64,000 bases of DNA from Acestrorhynchus altus (GCA_034509495.1 CM067505.1:6520594-6584593); one strand, 5' to 3'. Numbered from the stretch's first letter, positions 13,923-27,831 are shown. The notes: generated from the letters alone by a model not told the origin. Translations and numbers: made by a program.

Positions 13923-14987
13923 AAAATATCTCTGTATAGACTAGAATCCAAAGAAACATAAAGCTTAGATTCTCTCAAATACAAAAGTCAATATGGAAAC
14001 CCGGACATACCACATTGTGCCTGGATTACAAATCAAGTAAGACACAAGTACAATCGTTAGACTTTAATGAGTGCAAGATTAGTGCTGATTTAAGTGCTCT
14101 TGAAAGTGATTGGTCTTCAGTCAGCGTTTAAAGTCAGCAAGTGACTCAGCTGTTCGGGACGCCCACTTTGGTGCCAGGACAGAAAAAAAGTCTGAATGCT
14201 CGTCTTCCGCACATTTTGAGGAACGGTGGCTCAAGCCGAGCCCTACAGGACACCTACAGGAAGCCATTGAAGAGAATGCACCACTGGAGTTACATGGCCA
14301 AACTTGGTAGATTTCCAAAGAATGCTACTCTCCACAGCGAGACTCGGGTCCCTCTATTCAAAATTCATTCCCAAAGAGCAAAAACAAAAAGCTTCCCTCC
14401 GCACACAAAGCTTCACTTTGATGATTAATCAATGCGACTTCTCAGTTCAAGCAGAAATAGAGAACCCATGATTAATGGATAAAGATCCTTTGCACGAAGT
14501 AAAGTGTACAGTGAGCGAAGGTGCCCCCGGGCACACTGACGCATAGCTGGCAGTTACTGATGAAATGTGCACAGCTGGTCAGATGAGATGCTGTGTGTGT
14601 GTGTTTGTATACATGTGTGTGTGTTAACAGGCCAAATGAGCTAATTAGTGTAAGATTAAAGCAGATGTGGAATCTCGCTCATCAGATTCAACAGATTTCT
14701 GGCCCTGGCATGTTTGTGTTTGGTGAACAACATAGAAACAGTAACTCATTCAAAGCAACTCTCCACAAACCTAATAAACAAAATCTGTGTTTGACACAAT
14801 CATGGCCCTGTGCACCAGGTTTAAGGCAGGCATAGTGATGTCTATTGGGTGTCTGTCCACTGATTTGAAAGATCCGACCATGGGCATCATAGCTGCTGGA
14901 TATCTTCTAGGTGAGAACCACCTTTTAAAGGTCTAAAGATCCTTCACTGCTCATAGTTTTAAAACAGCATTTAAGCTGTTAAAATGT

Positions 14988-14991
<4 letters not shown>

Positions 14992-15031
<40 letters not shown>
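14992..15031. repeat. (CT)n microsatellite
   Basis: Uninterrupted CT units. Confidence 0.95.
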
Positions 15032-15033
<2 letters not shown>

Positions 15034-15530
15034 GCATTTCGCATCAAAAAAATGCACATTAATGCAAAAGTGGAAACGTACAAGATGGCAATATGTTTAC
15101 AAACTTCAATGCTTGTATCCACACGACAGACAGGTTTTCTGTTAAAACGGACTGTTCCACAATGATCTGGTGATCCATTGTTCATATGCATCCCAAACCA
15201 GTTTGTCCTCAATCCTTGAGACACCTCAGACCTTGCTGAGTGAGGCCCCCTGAGGCCCTTAAGTACTGGTCCTGTCCATCCTCCATTCCTGAAAACACCT
15301 CATCACAAAACGTCAGCACTCGTATGGCTAGTACACTTCATTTTTTAATACATCGATATGTTTCCATGATATTATTACAATCTTGAGGATCATCACCACC
15401 AGCATTACTTTGTCAGACTGTAACCAATGTCTACAGTGACTCCGTCTTCCGGTTGGTACAACATGAGTACAACATTGAAGAAAGTGAAGGTTACCCTGAG
15501 ATGGGAAGGTAGAAGAGAGGAAGAAGTGGG

Positions 15531-15533
<3 letters not shown>

Positions 15534-15562
<29 letters not shown>
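15534..15562. repeat. (GA)n microsatellite
   Basis: Uninterrupted GA units within a purine-rich stretch (about 15480-15620). Confidence 0.95.
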
Positions 15563-15566
<4 letters not shown>

Positions 15567-17737
15567 AGATACAGTGAGGACTGGTGGATTGGGCCATTTG
15601 GAGAAGGAAGGGGGGATGCATGCGTCCTTATCTCCCCACACACCTGCGGTAATTTCACACCGAGCTGTACCAGCGCACTGCAGAGGAGTTCCAGGGCCTC
15701 CAGAGCGAAGCTGCTATAATCACAGCACTCACACACACACACACCTACTCAGCGGAATATAAGCCTGTCAAACACACTGACCGTGAAACAGTTTGAAAGG
15801 ACCTGATTGGACCGCGGGAGAATTTGTTGCCAAATTACAAATCACTCTGGAACGACTGAAGGATGGAGTGCCTGTGCTTCCTGGTACGAAGCACAAAACG
15901 TGATAAAACTAGGATAAAAAAGCAGGCTGGTAAACGGGCACGGCCTTTAAAGTTCACACACGAATACAGAGCACCTGACGCAAAACACCCTTTGCAACCT
16001 GCCCTTTAAATATCAGCACATCAGCTGAGTCTACACGCTCCCGGTACCTACACAGCTCAGCTCCTGGTAGGCCCAAACCAGCTCTGAAAATATGTGAAAT
16101 ATCACCAAACAGTTTTATTTGGTATCATCAAATCCCCTTTAGTCATGTTCTAATGATCTGTAGCTGACTCTAATTTTACACATTTCAAGTAGTAATAAAT
16201 GAATGTAATCATTTTACAAATAATGTCTAATAATCGTTTCTTCAGTGTTGTGTGTTTAGACCGACAGTGTTAATGGGACGCCATAATTTTCATGCCCGTA
16301 TACGTTTTTCACCTATGTGTACCTGAGATTTGCAAAAACCCCAGGTAAAGAAGAAGCCATCAAAAAAAATGCTGCCTTCTTCCTCTGAACCCAGCCAATG
16401 GAGTGCAATCAGGAGTGCAACTCGGCCCCCTTCTGCTGACCAACAACACAAAGAAGAGAATGGGAGGATGTACGCAAGGTGAAGCTGTTGGTGTTGGTGC
16501 TCTGCCTCTCCTCAAAGCTCCTCAGCGTTCACTTCTGGCTCTCACCACAGATTCTGCTCTGGACACATCTCCTCAGTTTGAGAATACAAGTGTCATCTGT
16601 TCCTCAAACACCGCTTAGAGCTAAGCTTCTTAGAGTCATCAGGCAAAGAGCTCAAGAACGGGTGGCACGAGCAAGATACCTCCCGAAGAGTAGGATATCT
16701 TAGCACTGAGCTCCTCTGAATTCAACTCAGGGAAATGACGGGACCTCTGATTTGGCTCCGGTGGGGGTCACTCAGAATGCAAGATGTCAAGATGGTTCTA
16801 CTGCTGAAGCAGTAGCATAGAAGATACCCTTTGAAGGAGAAATCACAGTGGATTTTTCTTCTTTAATGGGATAAGAGTCGAAGCAGGCAGGAAATCAATG
16901 TGAGAACAAAGGTGTAGATTAAAGAGAGGGTCAAGGCCTTTCTGATAATTCCAGCTCAACATTAGCAACATCTTTTATGTGACTTTACTGTGAGCTCCAT
17001 CTTTCAGATGTCCGCAGATGACAAACTGAGCACACAACACTGAAACCACTGCTGTTTACTGCACACTACAGCCTTCGCTTAGAAACAGACCAAGCCTATA
17101 AGCTGGCAATCAGATACATCATCCAACATACTGGGTTGGATTCCTGAAGAACCATTAAACCCTCGTCCTGGAATACACTGTATTTTAAATGGAGTTTCCA
17201 TGTGGAAAGGAGAGGGAGCCCAGGACTTCCACAAGCCAATTTATGAGTCAAATCTATGCAATAGTCTGACACACACCTGCCCAGAAATCCAGCTACACAC
17301 TGCGGCTAAAGACCGTGACTGTGATCGGTTCACATGGCATCATAATACTTTTGATATTCTTAAATACAGCCGGATGAACTGAATCACAATGACCACACAG
17401 ACCATCTTTTCTCCTTTATGTCTCTTTGTTAAAGTAACTGCTGATCAACTCCAACATAATCCGCTCAGCTTCAGCCAATACCACACCATGAGTTAACACA
17501 GCGGTGCAGAAACCCCATCCCAACCCCATACCCGTTTTGGTGGTGTAACAGAGCCATGCAGCCATACCAACACACAAACACTAACAACAGTGTACAGCCA
17601 TAAAGCATAGAAGTGTTAATAGGGCCCTAGGTTGGCCCTAATAGGGCAAGCATGGACAAAATCATGGAAGCAATGCCTAATAATGGAGTTCAGGCAGTAG
17701 AAACTGCTAAACTAAACTTTGTATATGCATGCATATA

Positions 17738-18187
17738 CAGGGGTTGGACAATGAAACTGAAACACCTGTCATTTTAGTGTGGGAGGTTTCATGGCTAAAT
17801 TGGAGCAGCCTGGTGGCCAATCTTCATTAATTGCACATTGCACCAGTAAGAGCACAGAGTTCAAGAGAGGACACATTGTTGGTGCACGTCTTGCTGGCGC
17901 ATCTGTGACCAAGACAGCAAGTCTTTGTGATGTATCAAGAGCCACGGTGTCCAGGGTAATGTCAGCACCACCAATAAGGACCAACCACATCCAACAGGAT
18001 TAACTGTGGACGCAAGAGGAAGCTGTCTGAAAGGGATGTTCGGGTGCTAACCAGGTTTGTATCCAAAAAATGTCATTCCCGAGACTAATTGATGCTGTAT
18101 TGGCCACAAAAGGAGGACCTAGTACACCATACTGATAAATTATTGTGGTCTAAAACCAGGTGTTTCAGTTTTATTGTCCAACCCCTG
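17738..18187 (+). mobile_element. internally deleted Tc1-like element with terminal repeats
   Basis: Ends are inverted copies starting CAGGGGTTGGACAAT and continuing for about 31 bases with one mismatch. They are flanked by TA on both sides (17736-17737 and 18188-18189), the Tc1/mariner target signature. Inside, the plus strand keeps the N-terminal helix-turn-helix of a Tc1 transposase (STEFKRGHIVGARLAGASV, TASLCDVSRATVSRVM), then stops. After a short gap it resumes at the very C-terminus (MSFPRLIDAVLATKGG). The catalytic middle is missing, so the 450-base copy is non-autonomous. Confidence 0.9.
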
Positions 18188-18514
18188 TATATATATTTAT
18201 TGAAAATGTTGCTATTCTTTATATAAACAGTTGACATTTTCCCTTAAATGATAAAAAGACTAAAAACTTTTGCAACAAAAATAAATCAGATTTCAGATAA
18301 ATTGACCTTATACAGGTTTCAACATTTCAAGCCTATCTAGATATTTTCATGAGCTCCTATGCAGATGAGGAAATCCACAGTATCAAACAGTGAAATTAAC
18401 ACAAGGCTTTATGACAGTGATTTGTATGTTACAAGACACTGAACAAAAGGTCAAAAAAGGTCTAAAGATTATACAGAACCATTTGACAAACTGGTCTGAA
18501 ACCTACCCAGAACT

Positions 18515-18695
18515 GGGCACACTCACCTAGGGGTAACCGAGCACCACCAGGTCTCCCAACGTGTACAAGCAGAAAACCCATGTGGACATGTGGAGAAAAC
18601 ATGACACACTGAACAGACAGTGACCACAGTGGGGATTGAACCCACAACCCCAGGTCCCTGGAGCTGCACAACACATGCACTACTTTCGGCCTCAC
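18515..18695 (-). mobile_element. SINE-like repeat with tRNA-type B box, copy 1
   Basis: The minus strand contains GGGGTTGTGGGTTCAATCCC, where GGTTCAATCCC is a pol III B box. It then has CACTGTCTGTTCAGTGTGTC and GGTGGTGCTCGGTTACCCCT. The same order recurs at 20.91-21.09 kb on the plus strand. Confidence 0.75.
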
Positions 18696-20907
18696 CATGC
18701 CACAAACTGTTCTCCAGCCTTGACGTTATGACAGAAAGATCATTTCGCATTAATATATTCAAATGATGGGTCACATGATGAGGCCAATGTTTCTCCCAAC
18801 ATTACAATCAAATCCCATTCTTTAGGAAGAACATGATTAAATAAATCAGGACATGAAATGATACGAGCATGTGCTCGGGTCCAGTTACAGATGAAGTGAA
18901 GACCGCTCACCTCCTGCAACATATCCAGCATCCTCTCTGAAGGAAGGCAGGATGAAAATCTGGCAGCACTGCTGGTACAGGAAAAGGAGGTGATGACAGG
19001 TGTTTTTGCTGAAAATATTTGGTCATCATTTTGATTTGTGGTTGACTTTAAAAGGTCCACACTCTGGAACCAGAAAACACATCTGATCCAGCACTGGACA
19101 CGAGAGATGAAGGACGATGCCATCAACCAGCACTAAACGCAGAGATATTAAATGCTCTGAGACTTATAGCAGGGCCTGGAGAAGATGAGGCCACTTACGG
19201 TCATCTGGACTGGGATCCTAAACTGTTACTAGCAGGAAGCTGCACTGCAGTCTCCTCAGCTTAGATCAGTGAGATGAGAAGCAGTGGGCTGAAACGTCTG
19301 ATGAAGTGCTGCCGTTATATTCTTGTAAAGCAGCGTCTTCTGCCATTTGTCATGTGATGTAATTACAAAGTCTACACTCAGATGCTTTGTAGCTATTTTT
19401 GTTTTGTACATTTTTAGAACGAAAAAGGAAAGGAGCATGTTTGGGCTTTCAGATTTTACTATGGTCTCACAGATGGGCCACAGCTCGTAATCAGTTAATA
19501 AACAAAAGGGCTGCAATTTTTCAAATTGTATACTCTTTTAAAGTTTTAGACACCTCCAACTTTGTTCCTACAATCAAATTCAAAGGCCTCAGAATTTTGT
19601 GAAAAATCTGATTAATACCCATTTCACTGCAAAACAAGATTTAGCAGTATCTGGTCTGGTGGTGCACTGTTCTACTGTGAGCAAGGTCAACATTAAAATG
19701 ACCACACCACAAAAATCAGTATCAGGAACATCTGTGGACTGATTTAAGTTCAAATAGAATGTTTTGACTACTGTGAGTAAAGTTGTGTTTGGAGATTTAA
19801 AGAATTTAATGTAAAGAAGACGTCTCCAACAAGCTTGAGGTTGTGCTGCAGCCTGTTGCATGGTGAACACACCCCCAAAATCCAAAATGAACTACACTAC
19901 CCTTCCCACACTGTCCTAACAGGGATGATCATACTGTTGCGTGCCACTGTATATTTGATTGCAAACAGAAGCACCCGGGCTGGGAACCATGCTCTAAAGC
20001 TAAAGTGGCCGTGAATGCATTTCCAACTCTGTCTGAAACTTCCTGTAAGTAAGTGGTGCTGAATGCAGGTGCGGGTGCAGATTCCCACAGGGGCTGAACG
20101 GAACTGGAGCTATTGTCTATTGTCCCTCACAGCCACACATTATAGCATAAACATATTTCCTACTGCTCGTTACAAACATGCAGAAAAAAACAGAAGGCAC
20201 ACCCAGATGGAAAGCTCTAGCCTGGTCGAGATGTTCACTGTTGGAAATACTAACTAATAAAGAAGAATAAACAGCTGGATATAATGTTTTACACCAAACC
20301 GACCTACAGCAGGGGTGGCAAACAATCCTGGAGGGCCAAATTGATTTTAAGCCTTCATGAACCTAGTTCTCCAAATGCATTCATGTTCAGATCATCTTAA
20401 CTGGTAGAGATTTTTCACTGATTTCCCTGGGCTTAGGCCTTCAATTTTAGTCATAAAGGACGCAACACTACATGATCTGCCCCCCAAAACACATCACCCT
20501 TTTTCAGCATTATGTACACAAATAGTTCTTGTTGTCTCCAAACCACAAGCCGATTGGCAACAAGAAAATAACGGGGATGAAGCTGTGTGGGAAAGGAAGG
20601 TGTTTAGACTGATGGGTGACATTGCAACAGCACAAGTTGAAGTTCAAGTATAAGGCACCTTGTATAATTTAAAGCTGTTTTTGTGCAGTAAGCAATAAAC
20701 AAAATCTTTAACACATACTTTAACATCCTGTGTGTGCTGGTTGTGGGTTTGAAGAAATCTCTTGTGGCTGAGAAAACTGAAAAACGTTATCTTTTTTAGC
20801 TTGAAAGATATTGAAAATATTGGAAAAAACAGACATTGCAATACCGTTTTTCTGCTATATTAAAAAAATACAGGAATTTTATTAATTCCATTAATAACGC
20901 CTTCTGT

Positions 20908-21095
20908 GGACAGCTCCAGGGGCCTGGGGTTGTGGGTTCAATCCCCACTTTGGTCACTGTCTATTCAGTGTGTCATGTTTTCTCCATGTCCACATGGGTT
21001 TCCTGATGGTAGTGTGTTTTCCTGCCACCTCCCAAAAAGTGCACAGTGGGTGAACTGGTGGTGCTCAGTTACCCCTGGAGACTGGAGTTAATTAA
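20908..21095 (+). mobile_element. SINE-like repeat with tRNA-type B box, copy 2
   Basis: CCTGGGGTTGTGGGTTCAAT leads to CCCCACTTTGGTCACTGTC and GGTGGTGCTCAGTTACCCCT, closely matching the inverted copy at 18.5-18.7 kb. Confidence 0.75.
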
Positions 21096-21378
21096 TAGGT
21101 ATTGGAGAATAAGAATAGATTTTGGAGAATAATGAAGCAGATATTAAGCAGACACAATCTGCTTTAGGTCGACCTGACATGGAAAATTAATTTCGCTTTT
21201 GTACCAAACAGCAAAAAATGTTTACATTTAATTAAATTTGCCTTGTGCATGCCCACATTGCAATGACAATGCTGAAATGATATATTGTGCAGCCCTAATT
21301 AAATATCCATTTGAAAATAAACGGGCTACATTTACTTTGTTTTACTTTTGTGCATGACTGCTTTTTCTATTTGTTCAC

Positions 21379-21379
<1 letters not shown>

Positions 21380-21418
<39 letters not shown>
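21380..21418. repeat. (TG)n microsatellite
   Basis: Uninterrupted TG units. Confidence 0.95.
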
Positions 21419-21419
<1 letters not shown>

Positions 21420-24369
21420 CATATAAAGTATGGATATTTGTCTATATGTGTGTTGCCGTGTGCATGAGCCATGTTGACCAAAAACTTGTTTTCTGCTCAG
21501 ATCTTGTTGGCTGAGCATCTTTCAGGCATGACATCAACATCATGTTTCACACCAGTCATAAATATATGTTTCATATTTCTGATTTACAACTGCACTGGGA
21601 GATCAGAGCAGTAATGACTGGAATATAGACATCATACACCACAGAAGAATCTGATCATTACTTATGATCAACCTGATATCAGGAGACCTTTCATGATTGT
21701 GAGGAGCTGCAGACTAAAAATCAGCCTGATTTTGTAGTGGGTGCCAGTCATTATCTTATTTGAACGTGTCGGTGCTGACAACCGGCACTGAAGTACTGAC
21801 ACTATTGTTGATTTCAGTTTCAAGACCATTGGTCGATCAATGAAGATGTGTCAGTGTAAACCTACTGTTTACTGATCTATCCCTTTAAATCCTGTCCTTG
21901 CTGTACAAACCCATTTCTGGAAGTGTGTGTTCCCTTCCCCCTCCTCTGCACAGCCTTACTATCAGCCATGGGACACAGGTAGAGGCGGAAGCAGCTGGCT
22001 GTGAAGAGCGGCCTTGCGGGCACTGCAGCGCTGAGCTTTACAAACTCAGCTTCCTGAGGAGGGCCTTTAGTGCCGGACAAGCTGCCAGCGTAAGCAAGAA
22101 GGACAGAGTAGCCTTTAAGCCATCAGCGGGGGGGAAACAGCCCTCGGGAGAGTGTGAGGTGTTCACAGACACTCAGTCGTCTAGGACGAAACAGTACCCC
22201 CTTCCTGCGTCCCCTTATAAAAAGAGCCATTCAGGAGCAGCCATGGAGACACTTGGCTTCATAAAATGTTATTAGTACACAAGCATGTTTTCATTTGCAG
22301 GTCAGAAATATGTATGGAAAGGAATAGCTTGGTGAAAAATAATACCAACATGATTTATTTACTGACCCAATCGATAAACGATGATGCTAATACAATAGGA
22401 AATACTAAGGCTAATACTAAGGCTAAGGCTAATACTAACAAACACTGGATTTGGGCTGTCACCAATCGCATCTTGATAAACACACAATATCAATTTATTT
22501 TAAGAGCTAGATAATGAAGAAAAGACAAAAACAGCATGGAGAGACCTTATTTAAACTTTTTTTTTTTTCCTCAAGGCTACAGTAAGTCACACCCGGTTCC
22601 ACATCAATTTGGACCTGGATGCACAAAGATCTGGATGAATTTTGACCTGATTGTGGAATGTTTTTGAATGTGTATTAATGAAGATTAGTTTGAGATGATT
22701 GATGGAGCTTGGAAGCTAATGTGGGAAACAAACAGATGAAGCTCACAAATAGATAACGATGCATTTTGGCTTGTGAGGTGATGAATTTAAGGCTTTTGAC
22801 CAGTCTACTCATTTTCATGACTGTCTTCAAACTATCATCTATAGTTTCTGTGATGAATTTCCTGTGAACTGGCAGAGAGTTTCGATGGAGAAATCTTTCA
22901 AACTATTTTTCTTGTAGAGTGGCCAAACTGACAGCAGATCAGCCAAAGAACCCGAGTTAGCATGTTTACTTCACCTCAGCATCTCCGAGCGCAAAGTTTG
23001 CCGGTTAAACTGGTCACACACTTGCTCGTTTAAGGTTGTTTAACCATTCAAAATTACTACAGCTGCTACTGAAAGCTCCTTGTGCGAATTAAAACTATGA
23101 ACCATTTAGACATCTGCAGCGAGATTAGTAATCCAGCTTGGATTATGATACCAATTTGACATCTTTAATAATAAACAAAACTTCAGTATTTTTAATATAG
23201 TATTCTTCTGACAATCATTGTGTGATCTGAGATGTTCTGAGATGGTGTGATTTTAGAGTAGACTGCATTAATATAAGACTCTATGTTGAATATAACATTG
23301 GGAAATGTTTATTCTGTTGCAAACCTTTAAGATATTTAGACATGGGCTTTAAAACATATCTTTTGGCTACAAAGGTACGGTTGGAGAATGGGTGCAAAAG
23401 TTCATGGAAAGAACTCCTCTCCAACTGTTTAGCATGAAGTAGACATATCATGCTTTGAGTGCATGTTGCAGCCAGTGGAACATTTCATTGGTAGAGAGAA
23501 GAATAGATTAAATTAAATACCAGCAGATTCTGGTAAGTAAATTATGGATAATGGATAGACTGATGTTTTAGGAGCCAATATTGCCAATCATCTTTCAGCA
23601 ATATTGGCCGGTTGCCGATACTAATGCTGGATGACAAATGAACTTTCCAGGCATTACTTGGCAATGCATCACTATCAAAATTAAATGCATTTGTATGTGC
23701 ACTTCAAATGTGGTTTTTGGAATCAAACACTTTTAAAACACTGCTGTGGTTTCTGAATTCTTGTGCACAGTTAGTGGTGTTTGCAAGATCTGCTGATAGT
23801 CAATGTACTGGGTTGACTGATGGGCTTGAGAGAAGAATCTGGTTAGTGGTGTTAACAGTGAGTTGAGTCCATACCATCATCTAGCAACTGAATAAAGTAC
23901 TGCAGCATCCTGTGATGTTGAACTAAGCTGTAGCAACTTGTGAAACATAGATACATATCTGTGCTAAAAAATCAGCATCATAATTTTTCATAACCAAATC
24001 AATCTTTCAATTGCTACAATGGATAAAAATAATAATGTAGTCTGAGAAACATTTGGGGGCATCTATTAACAAAGTGAAGATTGGTGACAGTCAAAGTCCA
24101 TTGTATGTCAGCATCATTAGCACAGCAAGTCCTGTTTAAACCAAAAGATTCAAATTGCAAATATGTATTGGTTTATATTTATATTTGAGGTAATAAACCA
24201 GATTAATTGAATTTTTCACTGATCTACTATTCCTTTAAGGGAAACCCATTTTCTTTACAAACTATAAAAGGCCCAGCCGACTAACTTCCTCAGGATAAAA
24301 ACGAGCAGTAGACACCTTTTAGAATAGCCAGAAAAGGAAAACTATAAATATATCCACACATATATCCAG

Positions 24370-24592
24370 TCACCCCTCGTGATTAGTGACTTCAGCTGTT
24401 CTAAGGTGCACCCATTGTAAACATGAACCTTCAGTTAAACACAGGCCCAGTCTGGAGCAGCTGCACATGACCCTAGGGTCACCAAGCCACCAAGCCACCA
24501 AGCCCACCAATGATATCCGAGTGAACAGCAAAGCCCTTAAGTCGCTCTGATAAGGGTGTCTGCTAAATGCCATAAATGTAAATGTACAAGTG
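24370..24592 (+). mobile_element. SINE with a conserved fish tail
   Basis: Ends TTAAGTCGCTCTGATAAGGG then TGTCTGCTAAATGCCATAAA, a 3' tail I know from many teleost SINEs. A CCACCAAG triplet repeat lies near 24485-24510. Confidence 0.65.
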
Positions 24593-25456
24593 TCAGCAAG
24601 AGGGGTTTAAAGCCCCTAGTCATTGGGGCCATTACCTCCATAATATTCTCAGAGCTAAACACAATCAAATCCACACAGCAGTGTTCCAGCATCGAATAAA
24701 ACTCCTTCCAAGGTAAGTAAAGACTTTTATTGCACCACTATTAAGACGCAGCCATTTTCTATGAACATTTCCAGGTACTTTTCTTTGTACACCTCAACAG
24801 AAACTTGAAGGCAGTGCTGTTAAACCTGTGACGAGTATTACTGATCAGAACAGAAGAAGCTTGCCATTTGCCTCTAGTCAAGCGACATAAAGGTTTCTTG
24901 ACAGCAAACTGAAAGTAAACAAACAAGCACGAGAGCTGTTTCATCCAAGTGCTGAGCTCAGAACGCATTTGTAAAAGCAACATTTGTCCAAGATGTTTGT
25001 GTGAAAATCGGTGCAGTATGACTGCAGCTAGATCCATTAAGCTGCTGCTGAATGGAGCATTCATCAGTCTGGAAACTGTAACTACAGTCGTATCAGGGAG
25101 AAGGAGAGTCTTTCTAACATACAACTCCTCAATGCGCTCCCTGTTCTCAGCTGGGTCATAGGTGCTCGGCTGCTGCCATTAAACTACAGTTCAGGGAAAA
25201 ATCTAATTTCCACAATTTAATCTTAAGCACAGATGTAGTGTATTAGTCTAGCTATGTGCAAGGTATGGAGCTATGGTGCTAGTGTAAATAACAAGTAATG
25301 AAGGACTATACACACACACACAAACACTACAGCAATACAGTTTAAACCATTTGAAAGGTAGACACATTGGACTGGCCTGCACTACATGACAGTTGTCTGA
25401 TTAGACATTGGGTCTTGGTGCAAGAGGACATATTAGTGCTTCCCCCAATACCCTAT

Positions 25457-26290
25457 ACAATACAGTTCCAGGTCATGTTTGCTGGGTGTGTTTGCCCATC
25501 ACATAACCACTGCAAACATCTCCTATTAGTTTGGTCAGAACGGCCTTGATCGAAATGACCATCCCCCTTCTTTCAGTCCACTGTTTTGTTCTCAATGTCT
25601 CAGAGTGCGTCGTAGAGGCATGTCTAGCAGTCAACGATCTCTTGCCAAGAGGTACACTACCCAAAAGTAGCTTGCTAGACATGCCTCTACAAAACAGTGG
25701 ACTGAAAGAAGGGGGATGGTCATTTCGATCAAGGCCGTTCTGACCAAACTAATAGGAGATGTTTGCAGTGGTTATGTGATGGGCAAACACACCCAGCAAA
25801 CATGACTGGAACTGTATTGTTTAGCAACAAATCAAGGATCTGTTGGGAACCTGATGACAGTCTTAAAACAGTTGAATCAACCCTGCCCCAACTGCTGGGA
25901 TCCAGTACGTGCATCAATCGATCAAACAGTGATACGAGGAACATTAACAGCTCAGAAATATGTGCAGGACATTCGGCAGCCACATATGTTGCTTCTCATA
26001 GCAGGGCTACCAACTGCCATTTTTCAGAAACATAATACTCGCCCACACACAGCAAGCGTTTCCCAGGAACGTCTCAGCCAAATTGTAACACTTGGCCTGA
26101 CCGGTTGCCAGTTTTATAGCCAATCAAGCATTTATGGGATCACCTGGGATGCAATCTTCAGCAACCTATAAGTGCACAGGACCTACAGACCCAGCTGTAA
26201 CATCTCTGGACAAACGTGCCAAAGGATGCCATACAGAACCTGTATAACTCCATGTCCAATTGTATCTCCTCTTGTATACAGGCTAGACGC
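25457..26290 (+). mobile_element. dead Tc1-like transposon with an internal inverted repeat
   Basis: The right part (about 25800-26290) is a degraded Tc1-type transposase read on the plus strand: TVLFSNKSRI stands where families have a first catalytic Asp in xxFSDESR, and FQKHNTRPHTA where the second Asp of QxDNARPH belongs, so both visible catalytic residues are lost. A region like CQFYSQSSIYGITWDAI replaces the usual PDLSPIE..WD. Frames are broken. The left part is a large inverted repeat: outer arms 25457-25589 and 25689-25820 (one indel) and inner 16-base arms 25614-25629 and 25673-25688 around a 43-base loop. The left arm has a 24-base insertion between outer and inner parts. Confidence 0.75.
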
Positions 26291-26299
26291 CCAACAGGA

Positions 26300-27830
26300 A
26301 ACCAACACCTTTCAATTTAAGTTTTCCATAGTAATCTTATCCTTTCCCTGTAATACCGTAATCACATACACATATCATTACGTCAACACATGGAAGAATT
26401 ATCTTCAGCATTTAAGCGACAGAAGTGCTTAAATAGAGTATTCTCTCCTATAGACTTCTTATCCCAGTCACAGATTTAATGCAGAAGTAGTTCTTTCATT
26501 TTGATGGACTGTTTTCTAACCTTTACGATACAGGTTTAGAAATTCACAAACCAATCGCATTCACCTCGTATATCACATGTGATGCTACTCAGTTAATCAA
26601 ATCTGTTCATCAGCATGCATAGTGAGCTCAGGTGCTAAAAGAATACATTCAGGTTTTGCATAATACACAATGTGTCTTATACATCTTAATGCATAAACAT
26701 GTTGTTTCCATCCCTGTTCTCCTCCTCTTAAAAAAAAATCATTGGGCTCTATATCTAAACTAAGCTGCTTCAGTTTACAGGATATGGCACCAAATCGGAA
26801 TTTAAGTATCAGGACATCATGCTCATTGTTACTTACATCTACAGTTGGGTCTACATGAGGAAGAAATGTATCATTATACTGTTTCTGCTCTGACACGGAT
26901 GAGGAGAAGTTTTGGATTCAGAATCAGGGCAGATGATTCCTGCAACCGCACAAACATCGTGTAAATATCATGTCTACATTGTGACACTTTCACAACCGTC
27001 TCAAGTTTGCAGGGTGTGTCTTCTGACTGAGGAGGCGATTATTACATAGACAAACTGCAGAGCAAGCAGGGATGATTCACATCAGGTTTATTTAAGATGA
27101 GTGGGTCGGGATTTTGAGAGGATAACAGACAATTTTCCAAGAAATGCTATCACCAGAACAGCTCTCATAAAAACACTACAGTCTACAGGAACCAGACTGA
27201 TGAAGGTTATGCTTGGAAAAATCACCAAGATGACCAAGATCAGCCTGGTCTGTGAAACCAAAAACTGAGGTTAAGCAATCAATGAAACTGCTTTCCTGGG
27301 GGAAATCAGTTTCCCGATGCTTCTCGGCAAGGCATGGATGTGTAGTTAAAAGTTTAAAGCTTTGATTTATGGATATCAGGCCGTGGCCTGTGATCAACAC
27401 CAGGCTTTATTTGTTCAAGACATTCATTTCAAATGAAACTATTCATTGAGCTGACCTCATTTCTGGAAATGTGAATTACTGCAGTTGCATTAGGAAGCTC
27501 TGACTCCCTTGTACTGAGACACACACAATTGCCACAATTGCCTCTGATAGGAAAACGCATCTTCCTCAAGAATCCTGAGGGACACTGTGAGGTAACTCGA
27601 TCCAGAACAACTTAGAGACTCTAAGTACAGCCCACCACTTAGCCCAACTGTGCTGACACACATGCAAACACTAGGAAACATTCATTTAGACATCCTGCAA
27701 TAAACACAGCCGGTAATAGTCAGGAGAGCCTGAAAGATGCCTTCACCAACTGTGAAATGTGAGGACTCCTTCACAATACATTAGGGTACATTAGGGGCAG
27801 GATCCCATGTAGCTAAGCAAACACTTCAGA
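26300..27830. other. no gene seen
   Basis: AT-rich sequence. The minus-strand frame at 26597-26896 has no recognisable domain and no splice context. Confidence 0.6.
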
Positions 27831-27831
27831 T

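Larger units (their letters stand above)
9770..17700. other. no gene seen; simple repeats only
   Basis: Contains a G run at 10269-10287, the AAAT and CT/GA repeats listed separately, and pieces of worn interspersed repeats. No coding exon supported. Confidence 0.6.
18700..25450. other. no gene seen; SINEs and a (TG)n repeat listed separately
   Basis: Low-information frames only. The frame at 21898-22275 (125 codons) has unremarkable composition and no recognisable domain. A small array of GGCTAATACTAA words lies at 22404-22440. Confidence 0.6.

Noticed and set aside
20908..20960. tRNA gene suggested by GGTTCAATCCC
   Set aside because: No matching A box, acceptor stem or anticodon arm; it is a SINE B box.
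21898..22275. 125-codon plus-strand frame
   Set aside because: No recognisable motif; length is compatible with chance in a locally GC-richer stretch.
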